46,975 nucleotides of DNA from assembly GCA_016838895.1 (NCBI GenBank), contig JAEKNU010000030.1, positions 1 to 46,975 on the forward strand. Direction: 5' to 3'. The DNA is from Chloroflexota bacterium. GTDB lineage: Bacteria > Chloroflexota > Anaerolineae > Anaerolineales > Anaerolineaceae. The translations under genes were made by a program, and so were the position numbers. This document shows positions 8,788-18,106 of this stretch, piece after piece (the stretch's first letter is position 1; every line of letters begins with the position of its first letter). The notes beneath the pieces are model-generated. The model was given only the letters and a program-made list of their open reading frames with translations. It had not been told where the DNA came from and did not search any database.

Positions 8788-11229
8788 TTAGCTAATTGGT
8801 AAACGAATATGCAGGTTAGTTTGTTCCAATGTATTTTGAGTTGATTCAATCATACCTTGCATATTTTCGACAAGATCTTTTGCTAAAATCAAGCCGAAAT
8901 GGGAATCTAAAACATCATCAGACATATCCTGTTTATTTAAAATGGCAAGGATCATATTTTGCAATTCTTCTGAACAGCCCAACGAGATATGAATGATCAG
9001 ATTCGTATATTGTTTCTCAATTTTAATACTTAGCCAATTATCTTGCTGTAGTGATTGTACCAAATCCTGAAGTAATGTTTTCAGGAAATGTGAAATTTTA
9101 TCATCATGAATCGGAATATCATTCATGCCATCAGGAATGTCAACGCGCAAAGTTAAATCCTGCCGCATGACAATCTCGTTCAGATTCTCAAAGATTTCAT
9201 CTAATAATTGAGGAAATGTAATTCGTGTTTCATCAATTGCAATATTGGATAACATCTCTTGTGCACTATCCGTTTGTGATTTCCATTGCTCAATCTGATT
9301 ACGTAATTTTGAGTCATCGGTTATGTTTTCCCACGTATTTACTTGATCAAGCATTTGAGATAATTTTTCACTAAGGGTTTTAATTTTCTGTTGACTTTGT
9401 TCATATTTGATGCGTTGAATATTTTGCAGCCATTCAAATTTCTTTTCCCCAAAACGGCTCAGGATATTTGGCGTGGGGATGATTTCCGGAGATTGCTCTG
9501 ACGATAGTTGCTCAAGTTCACTTTGGAGCTCGGTATTTTCTTGATGCAAGCGCGATATTACTTCTTGTGATTCCAATTGGATTGCAAGCATTGATTCAAC
9601 TTCATTGGAACCATTAAATTCCGGAATTTGATCATGTTCACCTTTTTGTTCAACATCAAAAAAGGCACTTTTCATTTCTTCTAATTGTAATTTTAATTCC
9701 TCATTATTGTTTTGTAAATGATCTAATTCCCCTTGTCTTTGTTGGTGAAGAGTCGAAATTTTTTCATATTGCGATTTTTCAACCATATTTTGTAATTTTT
9801 CTTCATAGTTTCGAATTTCCAGGCGAAGATTTTCACTTACCTGATTTTCACTAAGATACTCTTGATGTTTATCATCAAATTGACGTTGCCAATCCTGATT
9901 TGCGATTTCCAGTTCTGTGATTTGCTCCGCATATTGCTCATTTTGAAATTCTATTTGGGTGCGTTTTGATAAATGTTCAAAAAGTCCATTAATATGCTGA
10001 TTAATCGGTTTCACTTTGTTTTGTTCTTCTTTTGACCATATCCGTTTTGAGTAGGGTGACAAAAGTAAAACAGCATTATTTGTATTAGAGAATGTCCCCA
10101 TTGGCAATAAGAGAAGATTTGTCTCGGAATCCAAACTAAGCAGGCTGCGGAGGGCGCGTATATCCCCAGTTTCTTCTTCTTCGATCGTTAATTGGAGATT
10201 TTCTGCATTTTCCAGTGCTTTTGAGATTTTGGGTAATTGGTTTTTTTTGATTGATCCGCCTGTTTTTTCAACTTCGCGGATCAGATCATAGCCGCCTTGT
10301 AACAACAATTCTTTTTGTTGTGGATCACCAGAGATGATGTAACAAAGATCTGCTTTAAGCGTATGAGCCAATGCCCTGCAAACCGCCCCCAATATTTTTT
10401 CCGGTTTTTCTTCAGTGAGAATACTGGTCCATAGGGTAAGGATTTGATAATCCATCACTGGAATGATTTTAGGTTCAATTTGATGCTGTTCCACTGTTTC
10501 AATCGCTGGAATGAGGGGTAAGGAAAACGAAAGGAGCTCATCATCCTTTGATTGTGACGGCAGCTTGAAAAACACCGCAGGAATGAATGGATAGGTGATT
10601 ATTTGCGCAAGACGCACAATCGCTGAATAATTGCCGATCGGATTGGTTAATGTAATATGCAGAATGAAAGCTGCCAGATGAAATCCACAGATCAGAAAGA
10701 TAAGCCGCCAATGTTTCGGACGTAGTATGGAAAAAATCAGGATGCCACAAATTGAAACTAATGTTGAGTAAACTTGCCATCCAAAATCAAACCAGCTGGC
10801 GTTATAGCTTATTAATCCTGAATTCTGGTTTTGAGAGAATAGCGTAAAAATGAAAAAAACAAAAGTAAATAATAAAAGGACGCCGAAGAGAATATCTCCA
10901 AGGCGTTGTTTTCTTTTTGGCATCCACAACCAGAACAAAACGATTAATATGACAATGGTTGTCGCTCTTTCCATAATTGCGGGGAACAATTGCGCCTGTG
11001 GGTTTACTGGTAAGAAAAGAATCGTAATGATTAAAATGACAAGCTGAACACCGATGAGAATACTCAAACCGATGCCCAACCTTTTTTGTTCTGCATTGGA
11101 ATATGAATGACGTGTAAGCCATAAATACTGCGCGGTTACGAGGAGAGGTACAAACAGTAAAACATGAATCAGTATTGATCCATTTTCTCCCGTAAGCAAA
11201 TTGGCTAATATCGATAATGGTTCATTCAT
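8788..11229 (-). CDS. 7TM-GAF-coiled-coil sensor with degenerate histidine-kinase-like end
   Basis: 813 residues. Residues 1-222 form about seven membrane helices. Residues 260-415 resemble a GAF domain (LTEEKPEKILGAVCRALAHTLKADLCYII). Residues 416-640 are a long Glu/Gln-rich coiled coil. The last 150 residues look like a HisKA/HATPase end: SHFGLILAKDLVENMQGMIES matches the usual G2-box region GSGLGLAIxKxIVExHGG in layout but lacks its glycines. No H-box HELRTPL or N-box is seen, so phosphotransfer is doubtful. It may be a scaffold or pseudokinase. The ATG 11229 start has AGGA 7 bases upstream. It is co-transcribed with the LCP gene, which suggests an envelope-related role. Confidence 0.75.
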   Translation of the reverse strand: MNEPLSILANLLTGENGSILIHVLLFVPLLVTAQYLWLTRHSYSNAEQKRLGIGLSILIGVQLVILIITILFLPVNPQAQLFPAIMERATTIVILIVLFWLWMPKRKQRLGDILFGVLLLFTFVFFIFTLFSQNQNSGLISYNASWFDFGWQVYSTLVSICGILIFSILRPKHWRLIFLICGFHLAAFILHITLTNPIGNYSAIVRLAQIITYPFIPAVFFKLPSQSKDDELLSFSLPLIPAIETVEQHQIEPKIIPVMDYQILTLWTSILTEEKPEKILGAVCRALAHTLKADLCYIISGDPQQKELLLQGGYDLIREVEKTGGSIKKNQLPKISKALENAENLQLTIEEEETGDIRALRSLLSLDSETNLLLLPMGTFSNTNNAVLLLSPYSKRIWSKEEQNKVKPINQHINGLFEHLSKRTQIEFQNEQYAEQITELEIANQDWQRQFDDKHQEYLSENQVSENLRLEIRNYEEKLQNMVEKSQYEKISTLHQQRQGELDHLQNNNEELKLQLEEMKSAFFDVEQKGEHDQIPEFNGSNEVESMLAIQLESQEVISRLHQENTELQSELEQLSSEQSPEIIPTPNILSRFGEKKFEWLQNIQRIKYEQSQQKIKTLSEKLSQMLDQVNTWENITDDSKLRNQIEQWKSQTDSAQEMLSNIAIDETRITFPQLLDEIFENLNEIVMRQDLTLRVDIPDGMNDIPIHDDKISHFLKTLLQDLVQSLQQDNWLSIKIEKQYTNLIIHISLGCSEELQNMILAILNKQDMSDDVLDSHFGLILAKDLVENMQGMIESTQNTLEQTNLHIRLPIS

Positions 11230-11387
11230 GTACTCTTCCTAAATTATCGTTTATTTTAAATTGTGCCATTCTATATTAGATTTTACTATCTCTTTGTAAA
11301 AGAAGTGCAAGGAATGTTCCAAAACCTAGCAATTTTGCAAAACAATCTATGAAATTTTCTTGAAAATTGTGCCGCAATTGGAAAGGA

Positions 11388-11415
11388 TTGACAAACTACG
11401 GTTTAACGGTAAAAT
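11388..11415 (+). promoter_or_regulatory. Promoter of the tRNA-Leu gene
   Basis: A perfect TTGACA (11388-11393) is followed after 16 bases by TAAAAT (11410-11415). The mature tRNA begins 13 bases downstream of the -10, which fits a strong dedicated tRNA promoter. Confidence 0.7.
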
Positions 11416-11428
11416 TCTAGCAGTCAGA

Positions 11429-11512
11429 GCCGAAGTGGCGGAATTGGCAGACGCGCTACGTTCAGGGCGTAGTGGGCAATAGCCCATGAGGGTTCAAGTC
11501 CCTCCTTCGGCA
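11429..11512 (+). tRNA. tRNA-Leu, anticodon CAG
   Basis: An 84-base class II tRNA. The acceptor stem GCCGAAG pairs with CTTCGGC, with discriminator A at 11512. The D-arm region TGGCGGAATTGGCAGACGC is typical of tRNA-Leu. The anticodon stem CTACG/CGTAG carries loop TTCAGGG with CAG at 11463-11465. A long variable arm (TGGGCAATAGCCCA) and the T-arm GAGGGTTCAAGTCCCTC complete it. The CCA end is not encoded. It reads CUG codons. Confidence 0.97.
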
Positions 11513-11516
11513 CTCG

Positions 11517-11545
11517 AAAATCCCTTTTCAGAAGGGATTTTTTTT
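11517..11545 (+). terminator. Rho-independent terminator after tRNA-Leu
   Basis: AAAATCCCTT pairs with AAGGGATTTT around a short loop and runs into eight or more T. It begins 4 bases after the tRNA and separates it from the division gene. Confidence 0.88.
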
Positions 11546-11583
11546 ATCTTGAATTGCTTATCTGCATGAGGTAAGATAAAAGT

Positions 11584-11973
11584 ATGGAATCCCGTGAGAG
11601 CAGAAAACGTCCATCTGTAAAAAAGTTATTGACAATTGTTTTGCTGGTGCTTGTTGCCTTGTTAATGTTGGATCTGAATAATCGTCTGATTGAATTATTT
11701 AATTTGCGCGATCAACATGGCAAACTCGAAGCGCAAGTAACGGAAATGGTGGCTACCAGAGAATATCTGATTACAAAGCAGGCTTATGCCACATCTGTGA
11801 ATGCAGTCGAAGAATGGGCCAGGCAGGAGGGACATATGATTCAAGCCGGGGATCATCCAATTGTTCCTATTGAACCCAATAATAGTGAAATTATTGTTGA
11901 GCCTTTCGAATTTGTCACCCCAACACCTGTTCGCAATATTGATATATGGTATGAATTATTCTTTGGGAATTAA
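11584..11973 (+). CDS. FtsB/DivIC-like septum formation protein
   Basis: 129 residues. A short basic cytoplasmic start (ESRKRPSVKK) leads into one TM helix (about 16-32). An extracytoplasmic coiled coil follows (LFNLRDQHGKLEAQVTEM, residues 38-60), then the ARQEGHMIQAGD motif characteristic of FtsB/DivIC. These proteins bind FtsL and FtsQ/DivIB in the divisome. The last 35 residues are Pro/Glu-rich. A GAGGT element precedes the start. The stop codon overlaps, tail to tail, the stop of the HAD gene on the other strand (11970-11973). Confidence 0.82.
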   Translation: MESRESRKRPSVKKLLTIVLLVLVALLMLDLNNRLIELFNLRDQHGKLEAQVTEMVATREYLITKQAYATSVNAVEEWARQEGHMIQAGDHPIVPIEPNNSEIIVEPFEFVTPTPVRNIDIWYELFFGN

Positions 11974-12626
11974 TTCAGTAGCATATCCTCCGCTTTTCTT
12001 AATCCATCATCTGTAAATGCACTGATTACAAAATCAGCTTCGTGTAATTCATCGGCTGCTCGAGAGTTACTAATTGCCAGACAGTTCATTTTTGCATTGA
12101 CAGCGCCCTGCACTCCCGGAGGGGCATCTTCAATAACCAAACAGTGTTTAACAGATACCCCTACTTGCTTTGCAACAGAAAGAAAAAGTGCAGGGTCTGG
12201 TTTCGCGGGCATATTGGCACCTGATGCACAATAATCAAAGAATGGTCGAATGTTTGTCGTTTCCAGAAGAACATCAATGTTCATCATTGGTGCAGAAGAT
12301 GCGATACATTGTTTATATCCCTTAGATTGAAAATATTGCAGCCACTGTAAAACACCCGGATAGAGTCGGGCGTTGTTTTTCGCAATTCCACAAAATTCAC
12401 TTTCTTTTTCATCGGAGAGAGCCTTGATGAAGGCTTCATCCGCATCCGGAAAAAAATGGAGTATAAAGGCATGATTATTTTTACCGAAAAATTTCAAAAA
12501 TGTGGAATACGGTAGTTCGAGTTGATATTTCTTAAAAACATTTATCCATGAAGCAAAGTGCATTTCCGTAGTATCAATAAGGGTGCCATCCATATCCCAA
12601 AGGATGGCGTATTGCGATGGATTCAT
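11970..12626 (-). CDS. HAD-family phosphatase, beta-phosphoglucomutase-like
   Basis: 218 residues from ATG 12626. This start overlaps the upstream stop as ATGA (12626-12623) and has GGAGAG upstream, so it beats the longer frame. Motif I is WDMDGTLIDT with the nucleophile Asp and the acid/base Asp. Motif II is the Ser pair of IASSAPM. Motif III Lys is in PAKPDPALF and motif IV in VIEDAPPGVQGA. The cap of about 60 helical residues after motif I places it in subfamily IA with beta-phosphoglucomutases and sugar-phosphate phosphatases. The substrate cannot be told. Coupling to the partner-switch phosphatase gene is notable but may be incidental. Confidence 0.85.
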   Translation of the reverse strand: MNPSQYAILWDMDGTLIDTTEMHFASWINVFKKYQLELPYSTFLKFFGKNNHAFILHFFPDADEAFIKALSDEKESEFCGIAKNNARLYPGVLQWLQYFQSKGYKQCIASSAPMMNIDVLLETTNIRPFFDYCASGANMPAKPDPALFLSVAKQVGVSVKHCLVIEDAPPGVQGAVNAKMNCLAISNSRAADELHEADFVISAFTDDGLRKAEDMLLN

Positions 12627-15600
12627 TTTTTTGTCTCTCTCCAATTAATTTGATGTTGTATCGCTAAGAGTGTAATATCATCCGACGGCGGTAGATCGCC
12701 GTGAAACGCTGTTAATTCATCTGTGATTGTATTGATGAAATCAGTGAGTGTACCTGCACTATATTTTTTGATCAATTTCGTGAAACGATCTTCCCCAAAA
12801 TCTTCACCAGATGGTGAGAAGTTTTCGGTGATGCCGTCCGTATACATGAAGAGTGCATCGCCTATCTCAGCAGAGAATTGATGATCTTCGTATTGAATAT
12901 CTTCCATGACGCCTAATGCCAGGTTCCCTTTGGGGAGTTTTTCCACTTTTGCTTTTGCAGGTTGGTATAGCAATGGAAAATTGTGGCCAGCATTTGCATA
13001 GATAAATTCGCCGGTTTTTATATTGAGAATGATGTATGCAGCAGTGACGAACATACCGTTTTGAGTATCTAATAATAATTGCTGATTGACTTTATTAAGA
13101 ACCGTACCCGGAGATAAGGTATTATGTGCATTTGCTCGGATCAAAGTGCGGGTTACGGTCATATATAACGCGGCGCCCATGCCCTTATCAGATACATCTG
13201 CAATAACCAATCCAATATGATCCTCATCAATCTGGAATACATCATAAAAATCACCACCAATATCCAGAGCAGGTTTCCATATCGCTTCGATCATCCAATC
13301 TTTCATTTCAGGAAAATGATCCGGCAAAAATGTCTGTTGAATTTTTTTGGCTAGCTTGAATTCTTGCTCAATATGTTCCCGCCGAATCATTTCTAATTGT
13401 AGCTTTTCATTCTGCATAGCAATTGCGATCTGTTGACTGACGCCAGTGATAATTTCAAGTCGTTTTTCTCGATACTGGGGAGCCTGACCAGCATCGAAGG
13501 CTGTCAACATGCCGTAGAGTTCACCTTTTACAATGAGTGGCACTGCAATCAATAATGTTTTGTTAAACGTAGTTTTATGTTGATGTATCTCTGATACGGG
13601 AAAACCATGTTCACTATGCAAAGAAACAAATAAATTTGCGGGGTCTGAAACTTCCAGCCAAAATGGTTCTTCAGAAATCATAGCTTGTGAAAATATCTGT
13701 AATGAGCCGTTAGGATAGGATCTGAGAAGGAATTGCTGATGTTCCGGATCAGAATCGGGTATTTTTTCCAGGATGGGGAAAAAGCACATCTCTTCCTGAT
13801 CCCATGTGAAAATTTGGCATTGATTAATGCCAGCCAGGAGGTTTACCAGATATGTGATATTTGTGAGAATTTCAAGTAAATCATAATTTGATGATATGGT
13901 CTGAGCGACTTGCAGCAGCACAGCGGTAACATAAGATTCTTGTTGTCGACTTTCGACATGAATTAAATTATCAAGGGCAGTGGCTGTATGACGGGCTATT
14001 CCCTGACTGATTCGCAATATTTGATCATTTTCCATCTGAGATTTTGGTTGCTCTTTTGATTGGGTTAATAATAGCGCACCATGAAGCTCCTGACGCGTAG
14101 ACAGAGGGATTAAATAAGCGGTTTCATTCTCTTTACAAAGGGAATCAGTTAACCATGAAAACGCACGATTTGAATCATTAATATTGATAATCATTTGCTG
14201 ATCAATCAAGTCATAAAATATGGGTGCTTCTGCGATGGTGATTAATTGATCATATGGCGCAGCAGGTAAACCATATCCAGCTTTGTATATCATTCCCTGC
14301 AGGTGTTTATCATACAAAAAGGCAGCAGCTTTATTTACACCAACTAACATGGGTGTAATGCGGACCAGCATTTCCAGTAAATCATCAATGTTCTCTGCAT
14401 TCTGACAAGCTTCAGCAACTTGAAGCAGGATTGTGGCAATCCAGGCATTGGTCTGTGCTTCTGCATAGTGCATCGCATTTTGGATAGCAATTGAAGCATA
14501 TGAGGCAAAGGTACTTGTGATGGCGCGGGCTTCATTACCATAACGACCAGGTTCATTATGAACGATAGTTAACAATCCTAAGGGTTTCTGATTGGCGTAT
14601 AGAGGAGTAGCAATGGATGAGTAGTCATCCGGAAGGGACAGGGCTTCACCAAGCGGGCCAAATGGATCATCAGGTTTTCTGATGGTTGTTTGTTGGGTAT
14701 GGATAGAGTGGTGCATCCAGTCTCGGACGGATTCAGATTCCTGGTGGATGAGGACCACTTGATTTGGATCCACGCACTGAGCGGCAGCCAATTGAAGTTG
14801 ATTCTGATCATTTTGATCCAAAAGCCAGATCGCGGAAGCTGATGTAGGCAGAATGGTTTCAATGTGTTTTAGAATCTCCTCCAGGACAACTTGAGGATCA
14901 TTTGCTTTTGGTAAAAGGGTGGCAACATCTTGAAAGGTATCGGCAACCATACGGCGCCATTGTTCAGAGCGGAACAATCTTGAATTGCGCATAGCCACAG
15001 AAATACTGGCGGCTAAAGTTTGTAAAAATTCTAAATCATGTTTGGTGCTGAATGCATCCGCCTTATCGCTTTGGATATCAAGCACCCCGAGCACTTCTTC
15101 ACCAAAAACAAGTGGAATTGCCAACTCTGAAACAGTGCCAAGATAATCTATACCGCGGTCGATATATAGGGGTTCCTCTGATATATTATTGACCAGCTTA
15201 ATCTTGCCTTCTCTGGCGACCCAGGGGATAATACCGGCTTGATCGTCCAAATCGTAAGTAAGATTGTTGCGCAGATCAGGGGACTTGAAGGGAATATTGC
15301 CTTTCTGATAAATTAATTTTTGATTGCTGATTGATTTGATATAAATCTGTACATAAGGAAAATGGAAACGCTCATGGATTAATTTGATAATCTCATCCAA
15401 TAATTGATCGTAATCTAAAATTGAATTAAGGGCCTGGCTGACCTCAAAAACAACATTCATCTGGTCAGCATTTCGTTTGATCTCTTTATATTGAAGGCTG
15501 CCTTCAATTGCTAATGCAATCTGGTCTGCCAATGCATTTAAGGCAATTAAATCAATTTCGTGGAAGTCGTTCTTTTTTGTGCTTTGAATATCCAGAACAC

Positions 15601-16861
15601 CTAATAATCGATCTTCAATAACTAATGGCAAAACGAGTTCTGAACAGGTATCGGCTAAATCATCAAAAAAATGATATCTCTTCTCTTTTGTTACGTCGCT
15701 TGCAAGTAAATGTTTCGCGGTTTTTCCAACATAACCAATCATGCCTTTATGAATGGATTTGGCAATAATGGGTTCTGCGAACAATCTTTGATTTTCCGGA
15801 AAAGATGAACGAAAACGCAGAAAATCATCTTTTTCTTCTTGCGTAAAGATGGCAACATGGTAATAATTAAAGGTTTGTTGAATTAGTCGTGTTATTTGTG
15901 AACTTAACTGATCCAAATTTTGGATAGATGAAATCTGAGCACTGACTGTACGAACCAAAGTTAATTGCTGATAACGCCAGTTTTTCAAAATGATCTGGCG
16001 ATTAATTTGTAAACCAAGCGCACTATTTGCCGCAATTTGTTGTAAAAATTGTTTTACAGGTTTTTTCAATCTCGTAGACTGGGCAACCTGTAAATGAATG
16101 ATTCCAAGCAAAGTCTCCTGCGTACGCAATGCAATTGCGATATCCGATTTTATTTTTAATACGTATTCTGCTTTGGGTTTTTCCGGATTGAATCGATTGA
16201 ATGCTTGCTTAATAAACTTAGGAGCTTGTTTGTCAAAAATGAGTAGAGAATCGTCTTCTCCGGGAAGAGGGTATAAATCCGGGGATAGCCATATCTTGCA
16301 AGGAATTTGCAATTTTGATTCGATTGTATCCATGATGAATTTGCATCCATCACCTGTTGAGGAATGATTTAAAACATCTTCACCAAAATGGAGATAGAAA
16401 TCCCATTCCAATGTTGAGAGGTCAATCGTTTCTAAATCGACGCCCAGTTTTTTGCGCAAAACCAATAAATTGCCATTTCCGTCATTGGGGGAATATATTA
16501 CATCGTCCATGATTTTCTGGATAAAAAAATATCCTAAACCATGTCCTTTACGTTGTTTTAGTGGTGCATGAATATTTGGTTTTGGCACATCATCTGGTGA
16601 AAATGGTTGTCCATCATCTCGTAGTGTGATCGTTAGCACAGATGATACAAAGCTACAGCTACATTCAATGTTCCCCCTATCTTCAGCTCCGTAAGCATGT
16701 TCAATGATATTTGAACATGCTTCATCTACAGCCAAAGAAATTTGATAAAGATCATTCTCGGAAAAACCAGCTTCTTCTGCAAAAGCATTTACAAATTCAC
16801 AAATAAGACGAAGTTGATTATATTTTCCTGGAAAAGTTTGTTCAGAACTTACCTTGGTCAA
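12623..16861 (-). CDS. Fused RsbW-like kinase, multiple GAF domains and RsbU/SpoIIE phosphatase
   Basis: 1412 residues. Residues 10-140 are an anti-sigma-factor-type HATPase (DEACSNIIEHAY 46-57, DDGQPF 82-87, KGHGLGYF 105-112). A possible worn GAF domain covers 150-290. Five further GAF domains lie at about 305-455, 470-630, 645-800, 815-965 and 985-1150; several keep the VLDIQS-type beta strand. The C-terminus (1180-1405) is a PP2C/SpoIIE phosphatase with metal-site motifs GGDFYDVF, ADVSDKGMGAAL, TDGITE and SDDITLL. In classical partner switching the kinase (RsbW) and phosphatase (RsbU) are separate proteins acting on one STAS protein. Here both activities are in one chain, 1 base after a STAS gene. 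All metal-binding motifs look intact. Confidence 0.9.
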   Translation of the reverse strand: MTKVSSEQTFPGKYNQLRLICEFVNAFAEEAGFSENDLYQISLAVDEACSNIIEHAYGAEDRGNIECSCSFVSSVLTITLRDDGQPFSPDDVPKPNIHAPLKQRKGHGLGYFFIQKIMDDVIYSPNDGNGNLLVLRKKLGVDLETIDLSTLEWDFYLHFGEDVLNHSSTGDGCKFIMDTIESKLQIPCKIWLSPDLYPLPGEDDSLLIFDKQAPKFIKQAFNRFNPEKPKAEYVLKIKSDIAIALRTQETLLGIIHLQVAQSTRLKKPVKQFLQQIAANSALGLQINRQIILKNWRYQQLTLVRTVSAQISSIQNLDQLSSQITRLIQQTFNYYHVAIFTQEEKDDFLRFRSSFPENQRLFAEPIIAKSIHKGMIGYVGKTAKHLLASDVTKEKRYHFFDDLADTCSELVLPLVIEDRLLGVLDIQSTKKNDFHEIDLIALNALADQIALAIEGSLQYKEIKRNADQMNVVFEVSQALNSILDYDQLLDEIIKLIHERFHFPYVQIYIKSISNQKLIYQKGNIPFKSPDLRNNLTYDLDDQAGIIPWVAREGKIKLVNNISEEPLYIDRGIDYLGTVSELAIPLVFGEEVLGVLDIQSDKADAFSTKHDLEFLQTLAASISVAMRNSRLFRSEQWRRMVADTFQDVATLLPKANDPQVVLEEILKHIETILPTSASAIWLLDQNDQNQLQLAAAQCVDPNQVVLIHQESESVRDWMHHSIHTQQTTIRKPDDPFGPLGEALSLPDDYSSIATPLYANQKPLGLLTIVHNEPGRYGNEARAITSTFASYASIAIQNAMHYAEAQTNAWIATILLQVAEACQNAENIDDLLEMLVRITPMLVGVNKAAAFLYDKHLQGMIYKAGYGLPAAPYDQLITIAEAPIFYDLIDQQMIININDSNRAFSWLTDSLCKENETAYLIPLSTRQELHGALLLTQSKEQPKSQMENDQILRISQGIARHTATALDNLIHVESRQQESYVTAVLLQVAQTISSNYDLLEILTNITYLVNLLAGINQCQIFTWDQEEMCFFPILEKIPDSDPEHQQFLLRSYPNGSLQIFSQAMISEEPFWLEVSDPANLFVSLHSEHGFPVSEIHQHKTTFNKTLLIAVPLIVKGELYGMLTAFDAGQAPQYREKRLEIITGVSQQIAIAMQNEKLQLEMIRREHIEQEFKLAKKIQQTFLPDHFPEMKDWMIEAIWKPALDIGGDFYDVFQIDEDHIGLVIADVSDKGMGAALYMTVTRTLIRANAHNTLSPGTVLNKVNQQLLLDTQNGMFVTAAYIILNIKTGEFIYANAGHNFPLLYQPAKAKVEKLPKGNLALGVMEDIQYEDHQFSAEIGDALFMYTDGITENFSPSGEDFGEDRFTKLIKKYSAGTLTDFINTITDELTAFHGDLPPSDDITLLAIQHQINWRETKK

Positions 16862-16862
16862 A

Positions 16863-17198
16863 CTAAAAATGTCCTACCGCTTCAGTTGTTTCATCAAAGA
16901 TATTTATTATTGAAGTAAAACCTGCTAAATCCAATGCGCTAAAGATGTTTTTGGGCACACTGGCTAGCACGATTTCACCACGGTTATATTTTTTACATAA
17001 TTTCTGAACATTAACCAGAACACGTAGTCCAGCGCTGGACATAAAATCAACTTTTTCGAGATCAAGTACAAATTTGAAATGATCATTCTCAGTTAATTTT
17101 CCCAATTCTTTTTCTAACTTTGGAGAAGATTCGCTGTCAATTCTGCCGGACAAGGTGATAAGATCGCAACGTTTAAAATTCTTAATTTCTACGTTCAT
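16863..17198 (-). CDS. STAS-domain anti-sigma factor antagonist
   Basis: 111 residues from ATG 17198; a longer GTG frame exists, but GGAGG lies 12 bases before this ATG. The STAS fold is plain: VEIKNFKRCDLITLSGRID at the start, and VLDLEKVDFMSSAGLRVLV near residue 50 carrying the Ser pair at which RsbV/SpoIIAA proteins are phosphorylated. When unphosphorylated it should bind the RsbW-type domain. The next gene encodes both the matching kinase and the phosphatase, so this protein is their likely substrate. No sigma factor is nearby, so the final output is unknown. Confidence 0.9.
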   Translation of the reverse strand: MNVEIKNFKRCDLITLSGRIDSESSPKLEKELGKLTENDHFKFVLDLEKVDFMSSAGLRVLVNVQKLCKKYNRGEIVLASVPKNIFSALDLAGFTSIINIFDETTEAVGHF

Positions 17199-17241
17199 AA
17201 TTAGCTGATGCCTCCAAGTAGTTGTAAAAACCTTCACCCCT

Positions 17242-17270
17242 ATTATGGTCGCTTCTTAAAATAAAATCAA
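17242..17270 (-). promoter_or_regulatory. Predicted promoter of the STAS/phosphatase operon
   Basis: On the minus strand TTGATT (17270-17265) and CATAAT (17247-17242) are separated by 17 bases. It lies just past the panC stop and about 45 bases before the STAS start, so the signalling genes can be expressed apart from panBEC. Confidence 0.4.
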
Positions 17271-17271
17271 C

Positions 17272-18105
17272 CTATTTCAATAGAATATTATCAATTAAAC
17301 GCGTTTTTCCAATATAAACCGCCATGGAAAGCAGAGCCCCTGATGTAATTTTATCTACTTCCTGAAGGGAAAGCGGATCCGCACAGGAGACATACTGTAA
17401 ATTTGCCAGCGGCTCGGATTGGACAATTTGTGAAATGCTTTCCTTGAGCACGGTTGCATTTCTCTCCCCTTCTTCATATAACCTATGTGCAGCAAACAAT
17501 GACTTGGATAAAATGGTTGCTGCCTTGCGTTGCGCGTCAGATAGATATGCGTTTCGGCTGGACATAGCCAGATTATCCGCTTCCCTAATAATTGGACAAA
17601 CAACCATATTGATCGGAAAATCCAGATCAATAATCATCCTTTGAATCACTGCAGCCTGTTGAGCGTCTTTTTGACCAAAGTAGGCGCATTGCGGTTGCAC
17701 AACATTGAACAATTTTGCTACGATAGTTGTTACCCCACGGAAATGTTCTGGACGAAACTGACCTTCCAGGGGTTGGGTAAGCTGGTCGACGGTGATCCAT
17801 GTCTGATAGCCATGCGGGTACATTATCTGATCGGTTGGGGTCCAGACTAAGTCAGTGCCTGCTTCTTCAAGGTATTTGAAATCTTGCTGTAGATCACGGG
17901 GATAGGATGAAAGATCTTCTGATGGAGCAAATTGAGTCGGATTAACGAATATGGAAACAATCACATAGTCACATTCACTGCGGGCTTTTTCTACTAATGA
18001 AATATGACCAGGATGTAAATATCCCATGGTCGGAACCAGACCAACGATTCCTTTGATTTGATTTCGTTCATTTCGTAATTCTTCAATAGTAGTTGCTGTG
18101 TTCAT
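17272..18105 (-). CDS. panC: Pantothenate synthetase PanC
   Basis: 277 residues from ATG 18105, which has AGGA 5 bases upstream and starts 1 base after the panE stop; the longer frame would begin with TTG. The HIGH-type motif is HPGHISL near residue 34, and VPTMGYLHPG and FGQKDAQQAAVI are conserved family blocks. MSSRNAYL is the KMSKS-like loop. It condenses pantoate and beta-alanine with ATP to pantothenate in the cytoplasm. Length is standard. It is the last gene of a panB-panE-panC operon; panD (beta-alanine supply) is not in the window. Confidence 0.95.
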   Translation of the reverse strand: MNTATTIEELRNERNQIKGIVGLVPTMGYLHPGHISLVEKARSECDYVIVSIFVNPTQFAPSEDLSSYPRDLQQDFKYLEEAGTDLVWTPTDQIMYPHGYQTWITVDQLTQPLEGQFRPEHFRGVTTIVAKLFNVVQPQCAYFGQKDAQQAAVIQRMIIDLDFPINMVVCPIIREADNLAMSSRNAYLSDAQRKAATILSKSLFAAHRLYEEGERNATVLKESISQIVQSEPLANLQYVSCADPLSLQEVDKITSGALLSMAVYIGKTRLIDNILLK

Positions 18106-18106
18106 T

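Noticed and set aside
8533..8802. Plus-strand open frame opposite the LCP gene
   Set aside because: It is a mirror of the Thr/Pro-rich spacer and signal region on the other strand, with no ribosome site or recognisable product.
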